DNA of 64,000 nt, from contig NZ_CAMPJO010000001.1 of the NCBI RefSeq assembly GCF_946886895.1, forward strand, positions 372,001-436,000. Direction: 5' to 3'. Numbering within the stretch: position 1 is the stretch's first letter; the number at the start of each line of letters is the position of its first letter. Source of the stretch: an uncultured Marinobacter sp. (GTDB lineage Bacteria; Pseudomonadota; Gammaproteobacteria; Pseudomonadales; Oleiphilaceae). The notes beneath the pieces were generated by a model. The model saw only the letters and a program-made list of their open reading frames with translations, searched no databases and had not been told where the DNA came from. Positions 11,458 to 20,247 of the stretch are shown here, piece after piece. The position numbers and the translations under genes are program-made.

Positions 11458-12216
11458 GTGGCAGGCACCGGTAAACCCTCTCTGCCTCCCCGGGTCGACA
11501 CCGAGTTTGCCCGTCTGCTGAAGGAACTGGCCGCGAGCGGACACGAGGCCGGCGGGCTGCTCAGGCAAACCCGGTTACCGGCGTGGTGCCGGCGCCCCCT
11601 GTTTTTCTTTCTCGGCTATATTGCCCGTGCCGATGGCCGGGTAACCGAAACCGACATCCGCTACGCCGAAGCCCTGATCAACGCACTTGACCTGTCGGTA
11701 CGCCAACGCCGCAAGGCCATTGCCAGCTTCCAGCGGGGCAAAACCGCGGACGACTTGCCAGCCTTGCGGGGGCTATGGCTACGGCTCAGCCACCGAATCT
11801 GGCCCGGTCCGGCGCTGCTGGTCGCCATCTGCCTCTGCCACGCCGCACAGCTGTTTGGCCGGCCGGGCAAGCCCAGACGCTACCGGTGCGAAGACGCTAT
11901 TGACCGGATCGGCCTGCCCGTGCTGGTCTGCGACGACATCTTCAGCAGCTACGCCAGCAAGGTCTGGGCCCGCCAGACAGAGCCCCTCGCCACACCAGTC
12001 AGCTTTGAGCAGGCCTGCGAATTGCTGGGGGTAACGCGACGGGACTCCCTGGACGACATCAAACGCGCCTATCGCAAGAAAGTGTCCGCCTGTCATCCGG
12101 ATAAGCTGGCGCAACGACAACTGCAGGCGGACGAACAGGCGATCGCCAAGGAACGCCTGCTGCGTTACCAGCAGGCCTGGGAGCTGATCAAGCGCCGGTA
12201 CCGGGCCGCCGACTGA
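11458..12216 (+). CDS. J-domain protein, DjlA-like co-chaperone
   Basis: A 252-residue protein with a TerB-like helical region (about residues 40-120, including FFLGYIARADGRVTETDI) and a C-terminal DnaJ domain (about 185-250) with the essential HPD in SACHPDKLAQ. This layout matches DjlA-type co-chaperones that stimulate DnaK, but I see no clear N-terminal membrane anchor as in E. coli DjlA. The start is placed at GTG 11458, one base after the murU stop; a longer frame upstream overlaps murU and looks like shadow sequence. It is probably in the amgK-murU operon. Confidence 0.8.
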   Translation: MAGTGKPSLPPRVDTEFARLLKELAASGHEAGGLLRQTRLPAWCRRPLFFFLGYIARADGRVTETDIRYAEALINALDLSVRQRRKAIASFQRGKTADDLPALRGLWLRLSHRIWPGPALLVAICLCHAAQLFGRPGKPRRYRCEDAIDRIGLPVLVCDDIFSSYASKVWARQTEPLATPVSFEQACELLGVTRRDSLDDIKRAYRKKVSACHPDKLAQRQLQADEQAIAKERLLRYQQAWELIKRRYRAAD

Positions 12217-12308
12217 TGATTCTCCTGCCCGGCCCGTTGACGACGAAAAAACCGACATGAGCTGTTAGACTAGTGGCCCGTTATGTGCGATTACCTGAGA
12301 GAGCCGTC

Positions 12309-12995
12309 ATGAACCCTTACCTGATTGCCCCATCCATCCTGTCTGCCGATTTTGCCCGCCTGGGCGAGGAAGTCGATAACGTGCTGGCCGCGGGCGCCGA
12401 TGTCGTGCACTTCGATGTGATGGACAATCACTACGTGCCCAACCTCACCATCGGCCCCATGGTCTGTGAGGCGCTGCGCAAGCATGGGGTAACCGCCCCC
12501 ATAGACGTGCACCTGATGGTTTCACCCGTGGACGACCTGATCCGCATGTTCATTGAGGCGGGCGCCAGCTACATCACCTTTCATCCGGAAGCGACCAACC
12601 ACATCGATCGCTCACTGCAACTGATCCGTGACGGCGGCTGCCAGGCCGGGCTGGTGTTCAACCCGGCCACGCCGCTGCACTACATGGATCACGTGATGGA
12701 CAAGCTGGACATGGTGCTGATGATGTCGGTAAACCCCGGTTTTGGCGGCCAGAAGTTCATCCCCGGCACCCTGGACAAGCTCCGGGAAGCCCGCAAGCGC
12801 ATTGATGCCAGCAACTACAACATCCGCCTGGAAATCGACGGCGGCGTGAAAACCGACAACATCCGGGAAATCGCCGAGGCCGGGGCTGACACCTTCGTGG
12901 CCGGCTCAGCCATTTTCAACACCCCGGACTACAAGGCCACCATCGATGCCATCCGCGAGGAGCTGGAACAGGCCCGCAAGGTGATCGGCCTGTGA
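12309..12995 (+). CDS. rpe: Ribulose-phosphate 3-epimerase
   Basis: A 228-residue TIM-barrel enzyme that interconverts ribulose 5-phosphate and xylulose 5-phosphate. Signatures: [33 protein letters not shown], and [13 protein letters not shown]. Metal-binding His and Asp residues are in place. The ATG at 12309 matches the family N-terminus; upstream in-frame codons are rejected. The rpe-gph-trpE order is typical of pseudomonads and Marinobacter. Confidence 0.95.
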   Translation: MNPYLIAPSILSADFARLGEEVDNVLAAGADVVHFDVMDNHYVPNLTIGPMVCEALRKHGVTAPIDVHLMVSPVDDLIRMFIEAGASYITFHPEATNHIDRSLQLIRDGGCQAGLVFNPATPLHYMDHVMDKLDMVLMMSVNPGFGGQKFIPGTLDKLREARKRIDASNYNIRLEIDGGVKTDNIREIAEAGADTFVAGSAIFNTPDYKATIDAIREELEQARKVIGL

Positions 12996-13681
12996 GCCTG
13001 GCGGGACTGTTCAGCCCGCGTTGGCCTGGTGTTGCCCTGTTTGATCTGGACGGCACCCTGGTGGACAGTGCGCCGGATCTGGCGGCGGCGGTCGACCAGA
13101 TGCTGGAGCACCTGGGCCGCTCTCCGGCCGGCATTGACCGGGTTCGGGAGTGGGTGGGCAATGGCGCCAGCGTTCTGATCCGGCGCGCGCTGGCCGGGCA
13201 GGTTGACTGGCAGCCGGCGAGGCCGAAGGACGAGGCTCTGTTCAACGACGCCCTGGCTATCTTTTATCATGCCTACGGGCAGATCAATGGCCGGCATTCG
13301 GTGGTCTATGCCGGGGTCGACGCCTGCCTCACCCACCTGAAAAACCAGGGCTGCCGCCTGGGCATTGTCACCAACAAACCGGAACAGTTTGTCGCGCCGC
13401 TGCTGGCACAGATGGGGCTGGATCACTGGTTTGAATTGAGCATCGGCGGCGATACCCTGCCCGTGAAAAAGCCGGATCCGTCGCCGCTGCTTCATGCCAT
13501 GGAGGCCCTGGGCGGAACCCGGGGAACCACCGTGATGGTCGGCGACTCGGCAGCGGACATTAACGCGGCCCGGGCCGCCGGCATACCCTGCGTGGCGGTG
13601 CGCTATGGCTACAACTACGGGCCCGCAGTGGATACCCTGGGCGCAGACGCGGTTGTTGATTCGCTGGCCGAGCTTTTGTAA
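12992..13681 (+). CDS. gph: Phosphoglycolate phosphatase
   Basis: A 229-residue HAD-superfamily phosphatase with the nucleophile motif [14 protein letters not shown], motif II in [10 protein letters not shown], the conserved Lys in [10 protein letters not shown] and the acidic motif MVGDSAADI. It removes 2-phosphoglycolate, a product of DNA repair at damaged ends. The GTG start overlaps the rpe stop (GTGA), so it is coupled to rpe. The trpE promoter candidate lies in its last codons. Confidence 0.92.
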   Translation: MSLAGLFSPRWPGVALFDLDGTLVDSAPDLAAAVDQMLEHLGRSPAGIDRVREWVGNGASVLIRRALAGQVDWQPARPKDEALFNDALAIFYHAYGQINGRHSVVYAGVDACLTHLKNQGCRLGIVTNKPEQFVAPLLAQMGLDHWFELSIGGDTLPVKKPDPSPLLHAMEALGGTRGTTVMVGDSAADINAARAAGIPCVAVRYGYNYGPAVDTLGADAVVDSLAELL

Positions 13682-13684
13682 TCT
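13656..13684 (+). promoter_or_regulatory. Promoter candidate for the trp leader and trpEGDC
   Basis: TTGATT (13656-13661), 17-base spacer, TAATCT (13679-13684). The boxes overlap the 3' end of gph. The transcript would begin near 13691, about 40 bases before the leader peptide start. Confidence 0.5.
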
Positions 13685-13729
13685 CATAGGGACGTTACAT
13701 TGAGCACTTCTTTACGGGAGATTCCTGCC

Positions 13730-13810
13730 GTGCAGGGACTGAATCTGACTGCAGCGCGAGGCATCCTGACAACCCGCGCAACACGATGGTGGCGATGGCG
13801 CACTGGCTGA
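13730..13810 (+). CDS. trpL: trp operon leader peptide
   Basis: A 26-residue ORF starting at GTG, preceded by GGGAG with 9-base spacing. It ends in RWWRWRTG, with three Trp codons at 13787-13792 and 13796-13798. It lies 104 bases upstream of trpE. The Trp-rich end resembles the WWRT core of known trp leader peptides, and attenuation of trpE and trpGDC is known in Pseudomonas putida. Ribosome stalling at these codons when charged tRNA-Trp is scarce is therefore the likely sensor. It is too short for routine gene finding. Confidence 0.75.
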   Translation: MQGLNLTAARGILTTRATRWWRWRTG

Positions 13811-13859
13811 GCGAGCCCAGCGGCTGGCTGGCACCTGCCTGCCGAGACCGCAGCACCTG

Positions 13860-13880
13860 ATGAAAGCGTCTGGCTTTCGT
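13860..13880 (+). promoter_or_regulatory. Hairpin in the trp leader, downstream of trpL
   Basis: GAAAGC (13862-13867) and GCTTTC (13873-13878) form a hairpin with a 5-base loop, extendable by two pairs. A weaker hairpin, GGCT-GAGCG-AGCC, overlaps the end of trpL. No T-run follows, so a canonical intrinsic attenuator is not evident; the mechanism could be Rho-dependent or act on translation. Confidence 0.35.
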
Positions 13881-13914
13881 CCACAATGCAGATCAGATTT
13901 CAGGAAACCGTACC

Positions 13915-15402
13915 ATGACACCCGAGCAATTCGCCGAGCTCGCCCACGCCGGCTTTAACCGTATCCCCGTGTACCGTGAGGTCCTGGCTGACCTCGACAC
14001 ACCTCTGAGCACCTACCTCAAACTCGCCAGCGGCCCCTATTCCTATCTGTTCGAATCGGTGCAGGGCGGCGAGAAGTGGGGCCGTTACTCCATCATCGGG
14101 CTGCCCAGCCAGGAAGTACTGAAGGTGTTTGATCACCGGGTCGAAATCCGTCGCGGTGGTCAGCTTGTGGAAGCGGACGAGGTGAGCGATCCGCTGGCCT
14201 TTGTGGAGGCCTACCAGAAACGCTTCCACGCCCCGGATCTCGAGGAACTGCCCCGGTTCAATGGCGGCCTGGTGGGCTACTTCGGCTACGACACCGTGCG
14301 CTACATCGAAAAGCGCCTGCAGAAAAGCTGCCCGCCCGATCGCATCGGCACGCCGGACATCCTGCTGATGGTGTCCGACGAGATTGTGGTATTCGACAAC
14401 CTGCGCGGCAAGCTGCACCTGATTGTGCATGCCGATCCGGCGATCGAGGGGGCCTACGAAAAAGCCCAGGCCCGTATTGACGAACTGGAAAACCGGCTGC
14501 ACCGGCAAACCGCCGATGCGCCCCGCACCCCGGAACACCTGCGCGGCAAAACCGTGGACGAGCAGGACTTCATCTCCGGCTTCAGCCAGGACAGGTTCGA
14601 GGCCGCCGTGGACAGGATCAAGGGCTACGTGCTGGACGGCGATGTCATGCAGACTGTGATTTCCCAGCGTATGTCGATCCCCTTCGAGGCGCCGCCGCTG
14701 AACCTGTACCGGTCCCTGCGGGTATTGAACCCCTCGCCGTACATGTACTTCCTGGACCTGGACGACTTCCACATCGTCGGTTCCTCCCCGGAAATTCTGG
14801 CCCGGGTGGAAGACGAGGAAGTCACCGTGCGACCCATCGCCGGCACCCGCAAGCGCGGCGCCACCGATGCCGAAGACAAAGCCCTGGAAACGGAACTGCT
14901 GGCCGACCCGAAAGAAATCGCCGAGCACCTGATGCTGATCGACCTGGGTCGCAACGACGCCGGCCGGGTGTCGGAAACCGGCACCGTCCGGCTGACCGAC
15001 AAGATGATCGTGGAGCGCTACTCCCACGTGATGCACATTGTCTCCAACGTCACCGGCCGGCTAAAGGAAAACACCAGTTGCCTGGACGTGCTGCGGGCCA
15101 CCCTGCCGGCCGGTACCCTCAGCGGGGCACCGAAAATCCGCGCCATGGAGATCATCGACGAGCTGGAGCCGGTGAAGCGCGGCGTCTACGGTGGCGCCGT
15201 GGGCTACCTGTCGTTCAACGGCAACATGGACACCGCCATTGCCATCCGCACGGCGGTCATCAAGGACAACACCCTGCACATCCAGGCTGGCGCCGGCGTG
15301 GTAGCCGATTCCGTCCCCCGTCTTGAGTGGAAGGAAACCATGAACAAGGGCCGCGCCATTTTTCGCGCCGTGGCCATGACCTACAACGATTTCGACCACT
15401 GA
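13915..15402 (+). CDS. trpE: Anthranilate synthase component I
   Basis: A 495-residue chorismate-utilising enzyme; with TrpG it makes anthranilate, the first committed step to tryptophan. Seen: the N-terminal region with [15 protein letters not shown], whose Ser-containing element is part of Trp feedback binding, and the catalytic domain with [42 protein letters not shown] and [17 protein letters not shown] lies 9 bases before the ATG. It is controlled by the leader upstream and followed after 16 bases by trpG. Confidence 0.96.
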   Translation: MTPEQFAELAHAGFNRIPVYREVLADLDTPLSTYLKLASGPYSYLFESVQGGEKWGRYSIIGLPSQEVLKVFDHRVEIRRGGQLVEADEVSDPLAFVEAYQKRFHAPDLEELPRFNGGLVGYFGYDTVRYIEKRLQKSCPPDRIGTPDILLMVSDEIVVFDNLRGKLHLIVHADPAIEGAYEKAQARIDELENRLHRQTADAPRTPEHLRGKTVDEQDFISGFSQDRFEAAVDRIKGYVLDGDVMQTVISQRMSIPFEAPPLNLYRSLRVLNPSPYMYFLDLDDFHIVGSSPEILARVEDEEVTVRPIAGTRKRGATDAEDKALETELLADPKEIAEHLMLIDLGRNDAGRVSETGTVRLTDKMIVERYSHVMHIVSNVTGRLKENTSCLDVLRATLPAGTLSGAPKIRAMEIIDELEPVKRGVYGGAVGYLSFNGNMDTAIAIRTAVIKDNTLHIQAGAGVVADSVPRLEWKETMNKGRAIFRAVAMTYNDFDH

Positions 15403-15418
15403 GGCGGAGGAACGGATT

Positions 15419-16000
15419 ATGTTGCTGATGATCGATAACTACGATTCCTTCACCTACAACGTGGTGCAGTATCTGGCAGAGCTGGGCGCCAACGTCCAGG
15501 TGTACCGGAATGATGAAATCACCGTTGAAGAAATTGAGGCCCTGAACCCGGAACGCCTGGTGATTTCTCCGGGGCCCTGCACGCCCAACGAGGCCGGCAT
15601 CGCCATGGACGCCATCCGGCACTTCGCCGGCAAGCTGCCGATCCTGGGCATCTGCCTGGGCCACCAGGCCATTGGCCAGGTGTACGGCGGCGACATTATC
15701 CGCGCGGGGCACGTGATGCATGGCAAGGTGTCGCCGGTGTTCCACCAGGATACCGGCGTGTTCCGGGGCCTGAGCAACCCGCTTCAGGCGACCCGCTATC
15801 ATAGCCTGGTGATCGACAAGACGACCCTGCCCGACTGTCTGGAGGTGACCGCCTGGACCCGCAACGACGATGGTTCCACCGAGGAAATCATGGGCGTGCG
15901 CCACAAGACATTGCCGATTGAAGGCGTGCAGTTCCACCCGGAGTCTATTATGACGGAACAGGGCCACGAGCTGCTGCGCAACTTTCTGAGAACCCGATAA
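15419..16000 (+). CDS. trpG: Anthranilate synthase component II (glutamine amidotransferase)
   Basis: A 193-residue class I glutamine amidotransferase that feeds ammonia to TrpE. The nucleophile Cys is in [11 protein letters not shown], and the His-Glu pair is in GVQFHPESI. The first residues [13 protein letters not shown] are the family signature. A strong GGAGG ribosome site lies upstream of the ATG. It is cotranscribed with trpE and trpD. In some bacteria the same subunit also serves PabB. Confidence 0.95.
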   Translation: MLLMIDNYDSFTYNVVQYLAELGANVQVYRNDEITVEEIEALNPERLVISPGPCTPNEAGIAMDAIRHFAGKLPILGICLGHQAIGQVYGGDIIRAGHVMHGKVSPVFHQDTGVFRGLSNPLQATRYHSLVIDKTTLPDCLEVTAWTRNDDGSTEEIMGVRHKTLPIEGVQFHPESIMTEQGHELLRNFLRTR

Positions 16001-16011
16001 GAGGCCGAGAC

Positions 16012-17040
16012 ATGGACATGAAAGAAGCACTCAACCGCATCGCCTCCAACCTGGACCTGTCCCGGGAGGAAATGAAGGACGTGATGCGCATCGTCATGAA
16101 CGGCGAGGCCACCGATGCCCAGATCGGCGCGTTTCTCATGGGGTTGCGACTGAAAAGCGAAACCATCGATGAAATCACCGGGGCGACCGAAGTCATGCGC
16201 GAGCTGGCCACCAAGGTCACCGTGAATGCCGAGCCGCTGGTGGACATCGTCGGCACCGGCGGCGACGGCGCCAACCTGTTCAACGTCTCCTCCGCCGCCT
16301 CTTTTGTGGTGGCGGCCGCTGGCGGTTTCGTGGCCAAGCATGGCAACCGGGCGGTCTCTTCGAAAAGCGGCAGTGCCGACCTGCTGGAGAAACTCGGCAT
16401 CAACCTCAGCATGAAACCCGAGGAAGTGGCTCGCTGCGTGGAGCAGATTGGGGTGGGTTTCATGTTCGCCCCGGCCCACCATGGCGCCATGAAGCACGCC
16501 ATCGGGCCCCGCAAGGAGCTGGGTTGCCGCACGCTCTTCAATATCCTGGGTCCCATGACCAACCCGGCGGGCGTGAAACGCCAACTGGTCGGCGTGTTCA
16601 CCCGGGAACTCTGCCGGCCGATGGCCGAAGTCCTGCATCGTCTCGGCGCCGAGCACATCATGGTGGTGTGCTCGAAAGATGGCCTGGACGAAATCAGCCT
16701 GGCCAGCGCCACCCACGTGGCGGAACTGAAAGACGGCAAAGTCACCGAGTACGACATCACCCCGGAGGATCTTGGCATCAAGAGCCAGTCGCTGGTGGGC
16801 CTGGCCGTGGACACTGCGGATGAGTCCCTGAAACTGATCCGGGCCGCCTTTGGCCGCGGTCATGATGAAATGGCCGAAAAAGCCCGGGATCTGATCGCCC
16901 TCAACGCTGGCGCGGCGATCTACGTGGCCGGCCTGGCGAAGACTCCGGCGGAAGGCGTGGAGATGGCGCTGGATGCAATGGGTTCCGGGCTCGCTGCCGG
17001 CAAGATGTCGGAGCTGGCTGACTTTTCTCAGTGTTTTTAA
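16012..17040 (+). CDS. trpD: Anthranilate phosphoribosyltransferase
   Basis: A 342-residue enzyme that joins anthranilate to PRPP. The PRPP-binding motif is in [17 protein letters not shown], followed by [18 protein letters not shown] and GPMTNPAG. The helical N-terminal domain begins at [17 protein letters not shown]. It starts 11 bases after trpG. Repeat element B sits in the gap before trpC. Confidence 0.96.
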   Translation: MDMKEALNRIASNLDLSREEMKDVMRIVMNGEATDAQIGAFLMGLRLKSETIDEITGATEVMRELATKVTVNAEPLVDIVGTGGDGANLFNVSSAASFVVAAAGGFVAKHGNRAVSSKSGSADLLEKLGINLSMKPEEVARCVEQIGVGFMFAPAHHGAMKHAIGPRKELGCRTLFNILGPMTNPAGVKRQLVGVFTRELCRPMAEVLHRLGAEHIMVVCSKDGLDEISLASATHVAELKDGKVTEYDITPEDLGIKSQSLVGLAVDTADESLKLIRAAFGRGHDEMAEKARDLIALNAGAAIYVAGLAKTPAEGVEMALDAMGSGLAAGKMSELADFSQCF

Positions 17041-17068
17041 TTTCGGCCTGTTGATTACGGTGCCGGAC

Positions 17069-17178
17069 GAGCCGGTGGGGTATCCCTTCCGAAACACGCC
17101 CGTGAATACGTCCCTGTAGGGCTTGGCTGCAGCCATCCATGGCTGCAGACAGTTTCGGAAGGGATACCCCACCGGCTC
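17069..17178 (-). repeat. Covarying-arm hairpin element, copy B
   Basis: Arms 17069-17095 and 17152-17178 are perfectly complementary over 27 bp; the core is 17096-17151. The conserved GGA-bearing strand is the minus strand, opposite to the trp genes. On that strand the first small hairpin is CTGCAGCCA-TGGA-TGGCTGCAG, a 9-bp stem, and the second site reads TACAGGGACGTA. It fills most of the trpD-trpC gap. Confidence 0.88.
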
Positions 17179-17202
17179 TCGCAAACTTTATACGAGCCTG
17201 AT

Positions 17203-18024
17203 ATGACTGACAGACATTTAGACAAGACGCCGACCATTCTTCGTAAGATCGTCGACCGGAAGTGGGGAGAAATTGACGAGCGCAAACCGAAGGTTTCGGT
17301 TGCTGACCTGAAAGCGCGAGCGGGCGATCAGTCACCGGCACGAGGCTTTGCCAGGGCATTGCGCAGCAGGATTGAACAGCAGAAACCCGCGGTTATCGCT
17401 GAGATCAAGAAAGCCTCACCCAGCAAAGGCATCCTGCGCGACCCATTCGAACCCGCCGTCATCGCTGAGAGCTACGAAAACGGCGGCGCTGCCTGTCTGT
17501 CTGTACTCACCGACCATGACTTCTTCCAAGGGCACGAGGATTACCTTATCGCTGCCCGAAATGCCTGCGGCCTGCCGGTGATCCGCAAGGATTTCATGGT
17601 CGCGCCGTATCAGGTCTATGAAAGCCGGGCCATCGGCGCCGACTGCATCCTGCTGATTGCCGCCTGCCTGACCCGAGACCAGATGCAGGAACTGGAAGGC
17701 ATCGCCCATGAGATCGGACTGGATGTTCTGGTAGAAGTGCACGATGGCGAGGAACTGGACGACGCTCTGACCCTGACAACACCACTGGTCGGCATCAACA
17801 ACCGCAACCTGCATACCTTCGAGGTGTCTCTGGATACCACGTTTGATCTGCACGAGCGGATTTCACTGGACCGGCTGACGATTACCGAAAGCGGCATCAT
17901 GACACGCGCCAATGTGGAGGCCATGACCGGGCGTGGAATTTACGGGTTCCTGGTCGGCGAGTCGTTTATGCGGGCTGAGGAGCCTGGCCAGAAATTGCGG
18001 GAGCTGTTTTTTCCTGCAGGCTGA
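17203..18024 (+). CDS. trpC: Indole-3-glycerol phosphate synthase
   Basis: A 273-residue TIM-barrel enzyme closing the indole ring from CdRP. The catalytic Lys is in [13 protein letters not shown]; further signatures are [39 protein letters not shown] and ITESGIMT. It is monofunctional; no TrpF domain follows. It is separated from trpD by 162 bases holding repeat element B, so its expression may differ from that of trpEGD. Genes trpF, trpB and trpA are not in the window. Confidence 0.95.
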   Translation: MTDRHLDKTPTILRKIVDRKWGEIDERKPKVSVADLKARAGDQSPARGFARALRSRIEQQKPAVIAEIKKASPSKGILRDPFEPAVIAESYENGGAACLSVLTDHDFFQGHEDYLIAARNACGLPVIRKDFMVAPYQVYESRAIGADCILLIAACLTRDQMQELEGIAHEIGLDVLVEVHDGEELDDALTLTTPLVGINNRNLHTFEVSLDTTFDLHERISLDRLTITESGIMTRANVEAMTGRGIYGFLVGESFMRAEEPGQKLRELFFPAG

Positions 18025-18040
18025 CTCCTTCAGATCGGGT

Positions 18041-18147
18041 GAGTCGGCGGGTAAAGTTTTCCAAAATCGTGCGGAGCCAGGGATGGCGGAGCCGAGCGTA
18101 CAGGGATGTATTCACAGCGTATTTTGGAAAACTTTACCCGCTGACTC
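18041..18147 (+). repeat. Covarying-arm hairpin element, copy C
   Basis: Arms 18041-18067 and 18121-18147 pair at 26 of 27 positions; the single difference would be a G-U pair in RNA. The core (18068-18120) contains GCCAGGGATGGC and GTACAGGGATGT. The second is an exact match to the published CsrA SELEX consensus RUACARGGAUGU. It sits between the convergent trpC and DUF4202 genes, with the GGA strand in the trpC direction, so it may also end the trp transcript. Confidence 0.88.
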
Positions 18148-18158
18148 GCATGTTCCCA

Positions 18159-18776
18159 TCAGGCATCAGATTCAGCCAATGCCTCTTGCAGAAGCTGGAG
18201 CAGATGCGCTGGCATGCCCTCCGCCAGTTTCAGCGCCGCCTCATGCCCCCGGGGCGACATTTTGCCCCAGGTGCGGCGCACAATACGCAACCACTTCTCT
18301 CGATCGTAGTCCGCTTTTTCCTCGTAGAAATCCGCAAAATACCGCTCCAGGAAGACCATGCAGGCCACATCCTCCAGCAACTGGGTATCAGCATCCTGCC
18401 GAAGCTCCCGCTTGGTCAGAATGGTCTCCACCCGCTGGCACTCCTCAACCGGGTAACCACACGCCGCCATAATCTCCGCCGCCCGCCGGCCATGCATCCG
18501 GCCACAGGCCTGACGCCACTGGTAGTAAGCCTTGCGACCCTCCGGATAGTCCGCACGCGGCAGAGTCCAGCGTTCAATGTGCTGGGCCCGGCAGGCGATC
18601 TGAAGGCGCTCCGACGGTGTCGGTTCAAGCTCAAACAGCCAGCGGGTCATGTGCTGGCTGTACGCGACTTCCTTGGGCAGAGACTCACCATTCACCCGTT
18701 CCCGGTTCGGGTCCGCGCGATTTGCCTCATCAATGCCGGCCAGAACACAGTCGAGCCGTGGGTGGTTCGTGGTCAA
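18159..18776 (-). CDS. DUF4202 domain protein
   Basis: A 205-residue soluble protein of a family of unknown function. The sequence is rich in conserved His, Trp and charged residues, for example RAQHIERWTLPRADYPEGR, and CGRMHGRRAAEIM. The His-Asp spacing is reminiscent of HD-type folds, but I would not assign activity. I choose a TTG start at 18776 because GGAGG lies 8 bases upstream; the frame extends further but overlaps the next gene. It is downstream of a GST gene on the same strand. Confidence 0.72.
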   Translation of the reverse strand: MTTNHPRLDCVLAGIDEANRADPNRERVNGESLPKEVAYSQHMTRWLFELEPTPSERLQIACRAQHIERWTLPRADYPEGRKAYYQWRQACGRMHGRRAAEIMAACGYPVEECQRVETILTKRELRQDADTQLLEDVACMVFLERYFADFYEEKADYDREKWLRIVRRTWGKMSPRGHEAALKLAEGMPAHLLQLLQEALAESDA

Positions 18777-18798
18777 TCTGTCTATCCTCCGGTGTGTC

Positions 18799-19416
18799 TC
18801 AGACCTGGGCCGACGGGCGGGCTTTGACCCGATCATACCAGGCCTGCAGGTGTTCCTGTTCCGGCTTGATACGGATATTGACCACCCGGGCAAACGCTAT
18901 TGTGGTAAACGCATTGATGTCCGCAGCGGTAAACCGGTCGCAGCACAGGTAGTCCTTGCCCTCGAGGTGCTTGTTGAGAAAGTGCATGAATTTCTCGACA
19001 TTGTTGCCACACTCTTCACCCCATTCCGGAATCGGGTTCATGCGGTCCTTGAAGTAACCACTGGTGTGCTGGAAGCACATGCCGGTCGGGAGAAAGAAGT
19101 ACAGTTCGATCCAGCGCAGCCACTGCTCCAACTGCGCTTTTTCCAGCGGTGTGTTACCCAGCAGGCTCGGGGTGTCGGGATAACTTTCTTCGAAGTAGCG
19201 GCAGATGGCCATGGTTTCGGCGATGCAAGTGCCGTCATCCAGCTCCATCACCGGCACTTTTTTCATGGGATTCCGGGCAGCGTATTCCGGCGTCAGGTTT
19301 TCACCTTTCTGCAGGTCGATCTGGATGAACTCCGCTGTGTCCAACAGGCCTTTCTCGGCCATGAACATGCGTACCCGACGGGGATTGGGGGCAGTTTTGG
19401 TTTCAAAAATCTTCAT
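18799..19416 (-). CDS. Glutathione S-transferase family protein
   Basis: A 205-residue protein with an N-terminal thioredoxin-fold domain (MKIFETKTAPNPRRVRMFMA; the PVMELDD region is the usual cis-Pro/glutathione site) and a helical C-terminal domain (LCCDRFTAADINAF). The N-terminal Cys of some classes is absent; NPRR suggests a Ser/Asn-type site. Substrate is unknown. The start at 19416 is preferred over 19470, which would add 18 residues before the fold. It is followed after 22 bases by the DUF4202 gene. Confidence 0.82.
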   Translation of the reverse strand: MKIFETKTAPNPRRVRMFMAEKGLLDTAEFIQIDLQKGENLTPEYAARNPMKKVPVMELDDGTCIAETMAICRYFEESYPDTPSLLGNTPLEKAQLEQWLRWIELYFFLPTGMCFQHTSGYFKDRMNPIPEWGEECGNNVEKFMHFLNKHLEGKDYLCCDRFTAADINAFTTIAFARVVNIRIKPEQEHLQAWYDRVKARPSAQV

Positions 19417-19511
19417 TATTGTCGGCTCCGTTCCGGACCGGTGGCTGGGATTTTCACGAATGAATGGCAACGAGACTGCCCCGAAAAAAGAGTTGCGTCA
19501 AGCAACTGCCG

Positions 19512-20246
19512 TTACGGTCCGAGCCAGTCCGACAATTGCCGGACAACCCAGTCCGGCTCATCCAGCGGCAGGTCATGGCCGGCGTCCGGGTGCAATTTGA
19601 AGGTCCACTGCCAGCGCTGTTCGATCACGGCGCTGCAACGCCAGTGCACGATCCGGTCACCCCGGCTGGCCAGCAATAGGGCATCAGGCATCGGCCGCTG
19701 CCGGCCCGGCGTATAGCGGGCGGCTGCAGCCAACTGGCGGGCGGCGTTACGAAGCGACACCGGACGCTGGCGCTGAAGCCGGTACCAGTGCTTGACCAGG
19801 GCCAGGGGCACGGGGCGATTGGAGGTCAACTGCAGCAGGTCTTTTTCCCGGTCGAACAGCTCTTTTCGGGTCAGCAGCCGAACCAGCCGGGGCCAGGCCA
19901 CTGGCCGCATGCGATGCCAGGGCGGCGAGAAACCACAACTGGCGTTGATCAGAACCAGACGCTGGATTTCACCCGGCGCGGCATGCTGGGCCCAGTCCAG
20001 GCCGACCATGCCGCCCATGGAGAGCGCCAGGATACTGAATGGCCGGGGAATGTGACTGACCTGGGTGCAAACTCGCTTACGGATGCCGGCGACGGTGTCC
20101 GGGCTGGCTTCCCGGTAATGTACGCCGGTTCCCGGCAGGTCCACCAGGTGAAACCGGTGCTCCGGAAAGGCAAGTCGCAGCCACTCCGGGAAGTCACCCC
20201 AGTGCCCCTGTTCCCGCGTGAGTCCCCGCAACAGAATCCAGTGCAT
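19512..20246 (-). CDS. Alpha/beta hydrolase, possibly BioH-like
   Basis: A 244-residue alpha/beta hydrolase. The nucleophile elbow is ALSMGGMVG (Ala replaces the first Gly of GxSxG), an acid candidate is in LLASRGDRIVH, and the catalytic His is in DAGHDLP. Size and the MHWILLRGLTREQGHWGDF start recall esterases of the BioH type, but no bio genes are nearby, so the role is open. It ends one base after a gap from the M14 peptidase gene and is probably cotranscribed with it. Confidence 0.78.
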   Translation of the reverse strand: MHWILLRGLTREQGHWGDFPEWLRLAFPEHRFHLVDLPGTGVHYREASPDTVAGIRKRVCTQVSHIPRPFSILALSMGGMVGLDWAQHAAPGEIQRLVLINASCGFSPPWHRMRPVAWPRLVRLLTRKELFDREKDLLQLTSNRPVPLALVKHWYRLQRQRPVSLRNAARQLAAAARYTPGRQRPMPDALLLASRGDRIVHWRCSAVIEQRWQWTFKLHPDAGHDLPLDEPDWVVRQLSDWLGP

Positions 20247-20247
20247 A

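Noticed and set aside
13786..13860. An alternative leader peptide frame starting at ATG 13786 with two Trp codons
   Set aside because: It has no ribosome site and fewer Trp codons than the overlapping frame at 13730, which has GGGAG and the RWWRW cluster.
17069..17178. The elements as CRISPR repeats or transposon ends
   Set aside because: They are single and far apart with no spacers or cas genes; arms differ between copies, and no transposase is nearby.
15799..17184. A 461-codon minus-strand ORF reading through element B
   Set aside because: Antisense shadow of trpG and trpD. Its N-terminus contains the peptide PYRDVFTG, the translation of the element core, which also appears in spurious frames at elements C and D.
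18041..18147. The elements as plain factor-independent terminators
   Set aside because: The long stems could stop transcription, but they lack a T-run and carry a conserved core of about 54 bases in the loop, which a terminator does not need. One copy lies inside the trp gene cluster.
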